From NCBI GenBank assembly GCA_005281725.1, contig SSBO01000003.1:3585824-3649823 (forward strand): a DNA stretch of 64,000 nucleotides. Reading direction: 5' to 3'. The stretch is from Wuchereria bancrofti. Lineage: Eukaryota; Nematoda; Chromadorea; Rhabditida; Onchocercidae. Below are positions 48,501 to 64,000 of this stretch, one piece after another. Positions within the stretch are counted from its first letter, which is position 1. Every line of letters begins with the position of its first letter. The notes under the pieces are model-generated. The model worked only from the letters and a program-made list of their open reading frames with translations, was not told the DNA's origin and ran no database searches. The position numbers were made by a program, and so were the translations under genes.

Positions 48501-49209
48501 ATTAAATATATTTTAGATGTGACAAATTCTTCCACTACTGTCAATCATGATTCTGATTTAGCGCCATCGGCTATGAAACCAATTATGATAACTGATGATA
48601 CAATGAATGATTCGGGTTTGTCACGTTCAATAAGTTCCAATGACTCACAAAAAACTTCCTTCGGTGATTTTCGATCTTGGAATGAAGTGTTTAATCATCT
48701 CAAACGTGAAATGGTAATTGTCTTTTATCATAATTAAACTATTTAAGCTAATATTTCAGTTATTTCAATTGAAAATTATTGGAATCATTGTTAATCAACT
48801 TCTCAACAGTAATGAATATTTCTTAAAAAAAAATAAAAATAAAAAAACTGTTTAGGAAAAGAATTCAATATTCTGATGCAGTTTAATTGTTTAAATATTT
48901 GAGTATATTTGTTTTTTATTTGACATCTCTCGTATTTCTTTATTTCATTCTTTTTTTCCTCTATGTCAAAGTATTATTCATTTATTTTAGGCTTATATGC
49001 GACAACGTGATGCGCAAATTTTTGCCGATTTACAATTTGTGGAACATCAATTACGGAATGTGAAAAATCAGGCTATGGCAAAATCCGATTATATTATGAG
49101 CAATAGTAGTAATAATAGTTATAGCATAAATATTAATAATAATGATGGTTACATTTTGAATAAACGACAAATTAAATTAGGTGATTTAGTTGAAAGTATG
49201 CCATTATGA
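27522..49209 (+). CDS. Asn/Ser-rich 441-residue protein with FAM167-like C-terminal helix
   Basis: Seven exons joined in phase: 27522-27688, 41452-41672, 46378-46504, 47294-47500, 47771-47958, 48517-48713, 48991-49209. The start ATG lies 10 nt after an acceptor (TTTTTGTAG at 27511), typical of trans-splicing. Residues 1-55 are basic with SVAFGTWKVGDARDLSIK. The middle is Ser/Asn/Gly-rich and likely disordered, with basic runs such as RRRMAKEGRRG. Residues 352-395 form a predicted amphipathic helix (FRSWNEVFNHLKREM, then AYMRQRDAQIFADLQFVE). Its spacing resembles the conserved C-terminal helix of the FAM167 family, whose function is poorly known; that link is from memory and tentative. The protein ends LVESMPL, 4 nt before a poly(A) signal. 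A second start is possible at ATG 41480, because exon 2 also begins with a strong acceptor. Confidence 0.78.
28946..29146. repeat. Degenerate minisatellite, unit about 36-45 bp, five copies
   Basis: Five diverged copies begin near 28946, 28988, 29033, 29073 and 29111. Each carries a version of TACGTGTTGAATCTGA and then TTGATGGTAAATTAGCGTA. It is CpG-richer than the surrounding intron. Confidence 0.7.
31891..31948 (+). CDS. Candidate alternative terminal exon inside intron 1
   Basis: After a strong acceptor (TATATTTTAG) a 58-bp segment reads, in the phase left by exon 1, RRFMCRDVLPLLTEINAAD and then stops with TAA, which overlaps an AATAAA signal (31947-31952). Base composition is more coding-like than the surrounding intron. 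Joined to exon 1 it gives a 74-residue short isoform lacking the helical C-terminus. Phase match and acceptor are visible; actual use is inference, and an 18-codon match can arise by chance in a 13-kb intron. Confidence 0.4.
37271..40445. repeat. Direct duplication, 1,587 bp twice, separated by one N
   Basis: Copies are 37271-38857 and 38859-40445, offset exactly 1,588 bp. They are identical in every stretch compared, including two long non-coding open frames in each. The first copy ends exactly at the N and the second begins right after it, as expected if two contigs with the same 1,587-bp end were joined without merging the overlap. Confidence 0.95.
38858..38858. other. Single undetermined base (assembly joint)
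   Basis: The only N in the window, placed at the junction of the two identical 1,587-bp copies. Confidence 0.95.
41673..46377 (+). other. Intron 2 of the FAM167-like gene
   Basis: 4.7 kb, AT-rich. Near its 5' end, at 42116-42149, are three GCATG motifs on the sense strand, one of them TGCATG. A 33-bp tandem duplication lies at 42934-42999. No exon was recognised inside. Confidence 0.6.
42934..42999. repeat. 33-bp perfect tandem duplication
   Basis: Two adjacent copies of a unit starting AAAATACTTTTTTTTGG, at 42934 and 42967. Confidence 0.85.
47052..47105. repeat. TC-rich microsatellite
   Basis: Interrupted TC/TTC run in intron 3 of the FAM167-like gene. Confidence 0.7.
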
Positions 49210-49212
49210 TAG

Positions 49213-49218
49213 AATAAA
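49213..49218 (+). terminator. Poly(A) signal of the FAM167-like gene
   Basis: AATAAA 4 nt after the TGA stop at 49207-49209. This would make a very short 3' UTR, so a later signal may be used instead. Confidence 0.5.
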
Positions 49219-52200
49219 ATTTCGTATTTGTTTAAAAAAAAACAAAATAATAATATCAAAGTTTTCCTAACTGTTCCATTTTCTAATTCTATTTCACATC
49301 ATTCTAGTCCCAATCTTTATTTCATAACAAAATTTCTCATTTGTTTTTGCTCAATTTTGTTTAAAATTTAAACTTTCGTTGAAGAAAAAAAAATGGGAGT
49401 AATGAAAGAAGAAGAATGAATGTATTACTAATAGCTAATTTTTTACAGCGAATGAAATTTAACACTATTCTAAACGTCAGTTTTATTTGCTTTTGGTCAT
49501 TTTCAAAAATTTTTCCTTTATCATTATTAAAAAATCACATTACTATTACAATAATAATTTTTTCATCCATAAAACTGATATGGGAAAAAAGTTTGTTGTG
49601 ATAAATGATATGAAATTAAAGAAGAAATATAGCATAGTGATAAAATCCTTACAAATTTTTCAAAGGGATGAAAAAAGAGCTTAGATTTTTTTTCTTTTTC
49701 TTTCCATCAATTTGCTTCGGTTTAAGCGTTTTCATCCTCATTTTCAAAACTTGACACTTTATTACTTGACATCTAATTAATTGGAAAAATATTTGTCATG
49801 ATAAACAAAATTATTGTTTACATTATTATATTAAGATAACTATTGAAATGATTATTGGTTGAAACGTTGCTTTTTTATTTAACTGTCATCCGATGTAAAT
49901 ATCAATGACATGCATTTATCTATCATCTCTTGCATTATTGAGATTCATATCAATGAAATGTCTTCGCTTAAATTAGTCAAATCGTAGTGTAAATCAAGCA
50001 ATTTAAAACTCTTTTTTTAAAAAATAGTTAAATGAATTTATTGTCAATTCTTAAAAAGAATAATAAAATTTTTCAAATTTCTTCATTTTTCAAAAATCTT
50101 AGATTTCCAAAAAATTTCAAAAAATCTTAGATTTTCCGGTTTTTTTTTTCATTTGCTTCATTCTTAGCATTTTTCTTCTCCTTTTTAGAACTCGGAACTT
50201 TATTATTTGATAATTGATTGCAAAGATATTTGCAATCAATTAATTGAAGATAAACAAAATTATTGTCAACAAAAATTTCAACTAAAAATTTAAGGTTAGG
50301 AAGTGAGAGAATGTTATCTTATCAAACTATTCTGAAAATGATCCACTTAACATTGTCATCTGCTTCTCTTGCTGCCAGTGTGTAGGGCAACTGGCAGTTT
50401 ATGACAAACAGCTAATGATGTTGCATCATGGCAACGCTAGATAGTATCTGCAAATTGGTTATTGACGAATATGTTTAAGTTATAATGTCTGAAGCGTAAC
50501 CCCAATTTTGGGTAGAGTAGCAGATTTTGGTTTAAATGTGGAATGGTCGGGTAGAAAATGTACACATAACTCCTGGCACTTTTAATAACGGATATTATCG
50601 AAACGTTTTTCATATTTAAGTATCATCTTATCTAATTCTTTTTTCCTGTTCAGCAAAATTTCTTGCTTTTTTGTTTCCACTTTTTTTCTTGTTTTTAAAT
50701 TTTGTTCATTTTGTAATTGAAATGAGAAATAAAATGAAATAAGGCAAATATTTGAAATGTATTTTAAAACGGTTTTAAATTATTCTGTTCATAAAAAAAT
50801 GGAACTGAATTAATTTGTTCCTCTTTCGCTGTTTTTTTCTTTTTTTGTTTTTTTGATTAATAAGATTAGAGGAAAAAATTAGAAAATAATACAAATCAGT
50901 CAATGCAAATGCATAATTTAATTTTACAATAGCACATTTAATGTAATTAATGTAATTATAAATTTTGAAATTAATATTTAATTCTTTTTTTATTTTGCCA
51001 TTAAAATTATTTGCAAATAAAAAAGAATCAAATTTCAAAACTAACAAAATTATTAAAAGCTTTAAGTGGCAAATAGAAAAATTTTTAATTTGTACGATAG
51101 TTTGTGATTTTTTTTCTTTTTTTGTTGTGTTGATGAATGGTAATGATCACAACTTGTTTGTGATGTATTTTTCAATATTTTTCTTCTAATTATTTATTTG
51201 AGATTTATATGAATATTTCAATTAAATTACTAGTAAAAAAATTGATGCATATACTTTATATATTGAATAATTGAAGAATGTAATGAATTAGCTGAGAAAC
51301 AATATTATTTGGGTATTTATTTAATTGTTGATTATGAATTAGTAAACTAATTTTTGTGTAAATCTATAGCAAACTAATTTTAATGTAAATTATAATCTAT
51401 TTTTTATTTGTTTATAAATTTTTAATTCGTTTGTTTTTTGATTTGCTTTTAATTCCTGAATATTTCATTTGTCCAATCTTTGTGTTACTTAGAAAAGAAG
51501 AGAAAAATTAATATTTATGTTTTGATTTACCATTTGCGCATTTGTTATTCCATTTCATTATTGAAAATAGCACAGATGCCTGAAATGCATCAATCACCAA
51601 TTTTATTTGTTCAAAGTTCTTTTCTTTTTCGCAAGAAAGAAAAAAAGTGATCTGAACATGAAATTTTGTTGTTTCAATTTAGAGATGGAACTTCAAAAGT
51701 ATAATTTAAAATTAAATCAAAAAATTTGTGCATTAAGAAATTCAGGTTTTTTCTTTTGAAATTATTTGCAAAAAAGGAAAAGAAAAATGATACACACATA
51801 ACTGTATTGCTTGATATGAAATTAGAAGATTTGAATCTTTTTTATTCAAAATCAAGTCTTAGAAGAAAAAATGAATAAAATGCGACAGATGACAATAAGG
51901 GTGGCATGAGCATAATGGAAAGAAATAAATTACATAATAATGATTAAATCAAATACTTTTAAGATATTTTTTTTAAGATTCTTTTTCAAAGAAGGAAAAA
52001 AGAAAACAAATATTCAAGATTTCTTTAAAATATTAAAAGTCAAATATTTATTTTAGCAAATCAATTCATATTTCTTTTAATAACAATTCTTTCTATGATA
52101 ATATTACAAATTAATGCATAATTAAAAATATTTCTCTTTTTTTCTTCCTTAAACACAAGTTAAATCAATTTAAGCTAGCAATTTAAATCAATCGAGCTGA

Positions 52201-52341
52201 AAATTAATTACACAAATGCTTAATGTTTCAGTATTTGTACTCTAGAAACATTCATGCTAGTTCTATTTCAAATAAATATCAAATCCTTATCTGTTAATTG
52301 AAATAAAAAAGATACCAATTGATATCATTCATAACCATAAT
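49219..52341. other. Convergent intergenic region
   Basis: Lies between the 3' ends of the plus-strand FAM167-like gene and the minus-strand SDR gene. Mostly AT-rich and without a gene. A GC-richer block at about 50355-50580 carries short hairpins. The overlapping open frames at 49416-49684 and 50775-51189 look fortuitous. Confidence 0.5.
50372..50397. other. Perfect 8-bp stem hairpin
   Basis: CTGCCAGT at 50372 and ACTGGCAG at 50390 pair across a 10-nt loop. A second small inverted repeat, GTTGC at 50420 and GCAAC at 50431, follows. No T tract marks a terminator and the stem is too short for a microRNA precursor alone. Confidence 0.5.
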
Positions 52342-52351
52342 TTTATTTATT
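52342..52351 (-). terminator. Poly(A) signals of the SDR gene
   Basis: Two overlapping AATAAA hexamers on the minus strand, about 80 nt after the SDR stop codon. Confidence 0.6.
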
Positions 52352-52428
52352 AAACAATCATTTATAACAGCTTTGAATGTTTTTTGTAAAAAAGGAAAAG
52401 AAAAAACATTAAACGTTTACATATTAAT

Positions 52429-59703
<7,275 letters not shown>

Positions 59704-59705
59704 AA

Positions 59706-60735
59706 ATGAACAATTCGCTGATCTTTTTTGCAACTTTGCTGACATTAGCATGTGGAACTGATTGGTATAAAATGACTTTCATGGGAGACGAAGAACTTAG
59801 AGCAGAGAGTCCTGCAGATGCATTCTTCCGAGGGTGTTGCATGAAGGAATCTGTTAATGATTTCTGCACAAATAAAATGTGCAGTTTGAGTGGAATCGCT
59901 AGTATGACACATTGGACGGTAATTTTTATTGCAATTTTCAAACCTACATAAAACCTGTAATTACTACTAATTAAATTTACCTGCTACTACTACTACTACT
60001 ACTACTACTAATAGATATTAGAATTAGATTTCATTGATATTACTGATAGACACTGAAATTGAATGATACTATCTTCTAAACATGAACTTCTCATCTGCAA
60101 TGAATAGGCAAAATTAACTTTTCACTCTTTGCACTTAAATCATCCGCAAGTTAAGTTGCTATTATTTAGATGCTAAAATTAAGACTGAGCAGAAAATTTA
60201 CAAAAGAAGCTCGAAATTTAATTTACAAAAAAAAAAATTCCTTTATTATCCTTTAATAAAATAATTTGTAAAAGTTTTGTTTTCTTTTTTAAGCTTTAGT
60301 TTTGCTCATTATTTTACAACTTTATTCTTCTGTTACAGTTTATGCTAAATGTTAAACGATGCAAATCACAATTGAAGAAAATTTTGAAATGCGCTTCCAA
60401 TTACAAAAATCATACTCCTTGTTGCGATGAACGGTAACTTATCATTATACAAACATTGCTCTGCTAATTCAGATTTTCAAATTAAAATTACTTTTAAATT
60501 TCAAAGTTTCTCTTTCGCTTTTTTATATTTTATTAAATTCCTCATTATTTTACTCATTCATTGTAATAATATGGCAAATTTCAGTGGTGTACCTAAACAG
60601 TGTTCCAACATTTGCAATGGAGAGGAAAATTTAAGATTAAGACAGATGGACACTTCGTGCGGAAGATATTCCAGCACAATTATTAAATGTTTCAAAGAAA
60701 ATTTTCTTTCTTCGGGACAAATTTCTGGTGTTTAG
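59706..60735 (+). CDS. Secreted nematode DB-module protein A, 152 residues
   Basis: Exons 59706-59918, 60339-60433, 60585-60735. An acceptor (TGATTTTAG) ends 2 nt before the ATG, implying trans-splicing. Residues 1-16 (MNNSLIFFATLLTLAC) are a signal peptide. The mature part has twelve cysteines at 44, 45, 54, 59, 79, 89, 99, 100, 109, 113, 128 and 138. Their pattern (CC, C, C, C, C, CC, C, C, C, C), with the stretch CCDERGVPKQCSNIC, is the signature of the nematode DB module (Pfam DB, PF01682). The domain is disulphide-rich, extracellular and of mostly unknown function. The last exon has the same length (151 bp) as that of the neighbouring gene, so the two are tandem paralogues. The intron phases are 0 and 2. 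Confidence 0.9.
59984..60010. repeat. CTA trinucleotide microsatellite, 9 copies
   Basis: Perfect run of nine CTA units in intron 1 of DB gene A. Confidence 0.9.
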
Positions 60736-60756
60736 CTGTCGCCTAATTTTAATTTC

Positions 60757-60762
60757 AATAAA
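60757..60762 (+). terminator. Poly(A) signal of DB gene A
   Basis: AATAAA 21 nt after the TAG stop at 60733-60735. Confidence 0.65.
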
Positions 60763-62162
60763 TAATTTGAATGAAATTAATAATGTCCTCTTATGATGGT
60801 AGAAATTATTTCTATGCTATTAGTTTAAGTTTCAAAGAATTTTAACATATATGTCATTAGTAGTTTCAAAATTTATTTCTTTCAAAGGACAAAATACAAT
60901 TGAATAATTTACAATTGAATAAAATTATATACTTTGTTTTCAATTTAAAATTATATATTTGTTTCCAAATGCAAAAGTTTATTTTTTCCGTACTACATTT
61001 TCTTTTTTGTCATTTTTAGTGTAATATAAGATTAAAATTTTTGCTTTCATGTTGGCAGTTATTTGTACACATTTATATAATGCAAAAATAAATTTAAGAA
61101 AATTCAATAAGAAATAAAAATATTTCATTTTTTTTACAAGATTTTACAGAAAAGAAATGTTTCTTCAAGTCTTTTCTTTCTTCTACATCAATTATTTTTA
61201 ATTTGTAAACATTTAAGCTAACTTATTTTGAATTTTATGTAGACAACAAGTTTAGTTAGAAAAAGATGAAGAAGCTGAAAAAAAAAATGAATTATTCTCA
61301 CAAATTTGACAATCAATCCTTCATCGTCAGTTACATTTTATGCTTTATAAATGTTAAAGAGCATTTTTGAATTACAAATTAATGCCACGTATATTTTTCT
61401 TGTTATGCTATAAATAGCATGGGAACTGTGATCCATTCCAATAACAAAAGGAATTTCAATTTATTTTAGTTTGTGTCTTTAATTAAATCTTCGATTATTA
61501 TTATTTTAACACTAAAATAGTTATCATGTAGTTATCATAAAAATGATTCATCTTATATAATATAAATGGTAAAATGAAGCAAAACGTTTCAATCAAGTTT
61601 TAGAAGAATCATACAACATAATCCAAGCTTAAGAATTTAATAAAATTTATTCTAATTATCACTTACAATGAAGTGTTTCTTAAATATTTCTCTACTTTAA
61701 TAGCTTGCGCTATAAATTATTATAATTATAAACGTAATTACTGTTGATGTTTCAGAATAGAAATAATTACCATTATGTAATGTTAGGCAAAAGAATTATT
61801 TCAATACTGAGATGAAAGCAAAAAAAGGCTTTTACAAAAATATTCCTGAATAGATTTAGTCATATCACAAGTATAAGCATTCTACAGAATTTAAGGAAAA
61901 TACAGTATTTTAGTCCGAAAAGACTTGTAGCTTCCAAATAATAACTTTCATTTATTTCTGATCAATAAAAAAAAATCAGAAAATTGTTTTGTCCTTATTG
62001 TGGTGAACATTTTAACCACTCTTTTTTGTTTAAAAAAGAAGGAAATTTTAGAAAATTTTAAAGATATAATAATCTTAATTGCTTTTGTAACAAATAAACA
62101 TAATCAAACAAACACGAAAGCAATCATTAATTAGTTAAAATTCATCGTTGAGAAACTTTTAG
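60763..62162. other. Spacer between the two DB genes
   Basis: 1.4 kb of AT-rich DNA with no gene recognised. It should hold the promoter of DB gene B, since the spacing is too wide for a typical nematode operon. Confidence 0.5.
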
Positions 62163-62165
62163 GAA

Positions 62166-63801
62166 ATGATGTGGTACCAAGCATGCATTGTCTCATTAAC
62201 TCTTCTTTTAATTGCTTCATTGGAAGTGACATTAGCCATGAGTTGCTGTAATCGGAAGAAAGACATCAACCATTGGTGTAAAATGAAGCTTTGCAACATT
62301 CAATGCAACTTCCGAACAGGTAACTATGGTTGAAAAAAGATTTTTATGGTAGTTATAAATGCTCAACAAAACTAAAGAATAAATAATTTCGTAAACTTTT
62401 TTAAAGCAATAAAAATTTTTTAAATTAAATTCAAATTATCATGAATTTTCAGATATTTTCTATCATTTTAGTGATTAATTTAACTGTGAAATAGTATTTT
62501 TTATTTTTTGGAATTAAAAGATTTACATCAAAATAAGTTTTAACTTTTAGCATCTTAATGGCAGTCTTTGAGTAATCAATTCTTTCACAGTGTCCGAATT
62601 TATTTAATTTGGGACACCAGCATTAATTAAGATTTGATTAAGAATATTTTTCCTTTCCTATTACAAAGTCCCAAGAAATGAAAAACTATAAAATTTAAAT
62701 AAAAAAATCGAAAAACCAAAAAATCAATAAAATCTCTTAATTTTTCTTATATTTTAAAAGAAATTTGAAAACTTAATAATGCATTATAATAGTTAACTTC
62801 AGATCTTAGATACTTATTCTCTTTGTACAATATTTGGTAATACAATGATGGATATATGGCAATGTGCTGGCGCAGGCCACAATCATAGGAAATGTTGTAC
62901 AAAAAAGTAAGTTACTATAATAAAACTATCTTACAAAACAAAAAAAAGAAATTAAATTAATTTTTGTTAGTTATAACTAAATTTTGATTTAGCCAAAAAG
63001 AAATTTAAAAATTGAAAATTGACTTTTATTAGCAACAATATTAACATATTAGCATTTGATAAAAAACAGAATGAAATATTTTTGCTAGACAAAATTAAAT
63101 GAGACAAATTCTCCTAATATTATCAAATTTCAAGACACTTAATTTTAAAATATATTTAAAATAGAATTGATTCCATTGCTAAAATAAAGTGCATGTTGTT
63201 ATTATTCAGCTAAAAATAAAATCACCGATTCTCATTTTACTATAGTCACAAATTGTTTAGTTAGGAAAATTTTCCTTTAATATCTAAACTTATTATCTCA
63301 TCTTTTCAAACGAACTTCATATTACGAATGATTGAGATGCTAACATTAGCATAATGAATTTTAGCGCTTACTCAAAATTTTAATTAATTTTCATCACTGT
63401 CTTATTGATCGTATCATATAATATCAAACTAAACAATTGGACAGTTCAAACGAACGACTGACTGATTGGTTCCTTGACTTGGCTGACACTTTGGTTGATT
63501 TTGTAGAAATTTTTTGATACAAAAAAATTATTGATGAAATACTATGGCTGGATATTATGTTATGCATACGTTTGTGCGTGTCTGTCTGTCATCATTTTAC
63601 TTTATCTTAAATATTAATTCAATTTATTAATACTCGAAACGAATTTTCAGCGGAGTACCGCCAAATTGTCAAACCTATTGTAATGGCAAATCAATAAAAA
63701 ACATTGGAGACCTTAGTTGTATTTATTACGCCGATCCGATTCTGGCTTGTTTTAAAAAATATTATGAAAGTAATAGTTTTCTTGCAAAACTGGGAAACTG
63801 A
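62166..63801 (+). CDS. Secreted nematode DB-module protein B, 133 residues
   Basis: Exons 62166-62319, 62810-62906, 63651-63801. The acceptor CTTTTAG ends 3 nt before the first of two adjacent ATGs. Residues 1-24 form a signal peptide (LTLLLIASLEVTLA core). Mature cysteines lie at 27, 28, 38, 43, 47, 57, 70, 80, 81, 90, 94, 107 and 117. Twelve fit the DB-module pattern, and one near position 43-47 is extra, so one cysteine may be unpaired or pair between chains. The motif CCTKNGVPPNC parallels CCDERGVPKQC of gene A. Exon 2 has two candidate acceptors 7 nt apart; only the downstream one (CTTAG, ending 62809) keeps the conserved frame, because the upstream TTCAG gives an early stop. Intron phases are 1 and 2. 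The domain starts right after the signal peptide, making this a compact paralogue of A. Confidence 0.88.
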
Positions 63802-64000
63802 GTTATTCAGTGGATATTTGCATATTATCTGATAAACTGATAAGCAAACAAAAAGTGTTCGAAATGAGTGCTTTGCAAGACTGGAGCATATATTGCAAAC
63901 ATAATAATTTTGCCATTAAAAAGCATTAAAATTTTATAAGTGCATTATTTCTTATCTTATCACTGGTAAATCCGATGGCAATGATTAGTTAAAGTTGAAA
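63802..64000 (+). other. 3' flank of DB gene B
   Basis: Holds an ATTAAA hexamer at 63915-63920 that could serve as the poly(A) signal. Nothing else was seen. Confidence 0.45.

Overview
The window looks like nuclear DNA of a parasitic nematode, most likely a clade III spirurid or filarial worm. It is strongly AT-rich and its genes have many exons. Introns follow nematode rules (T-rich runs ending in CAG or TAG), and several start codons sit 3-16 nt behind such an acceptor, which suggests spliced-leader trans-splicing. Two secreted DB-module proteins, a nematode-specific family, lie at the right end. No rRNA, tRNA, CRISPR array or recognisable transposon was seen.

Left to right. (1) 1-4245, minus strand: an F-box/leucine-rich-repeat protein whose last visible exon runs off the left edge, with a second possible first exon at 4516-4671. 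(2) 4672-6484: intergenic, with a 53-54 bp minisatellite. (3) 6485-13232, plus strand: a nearly complete OPA1/eat-3 mitochondrial dynamin GTPase in 23 recognised exons; the start exon was not found. Two of its introns must use GC instead of GT donors. (4) 13.4-27.5 kb: AT-rich, with a 49-residue membrane microprotein (16585-16734, minus), a GC-rich patch near 17.7 kb and simple repeats. (5) 27522-49209, plus strand: a seven-exon gene for a 441-residue Asn/Ser-rich protein with a FAM167-like C-terminal helix. Its first intron is about 13.8 kb and holds a phase-compatible alternative last exon at 31891-31948. The same intron holds a 1,587-bp direct duplication split by one N at 38858, very probably two overlapping contigs that were never merged. 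(6) 52429-55190, minus strand: a seven-exon, 399-residue SDR42E/3-beta-HSD-like oxidoreductase with a C-terminal membrane anchor. (7) 59706-60735 and 62166-63801, plus strand: two tandem three-exon DB-module genes.

The genes do not form one pathway. They are unrelated housekeeping genes (mitochondrial fusion, ubiquitin ligase adaptor, lipid/steroid oxidoreductase) plus a lineage-specific secreted pair. All gene models were built by hand from splice signals, reading phase and family similarity. No searches were run, so family names come from recognised motifs.
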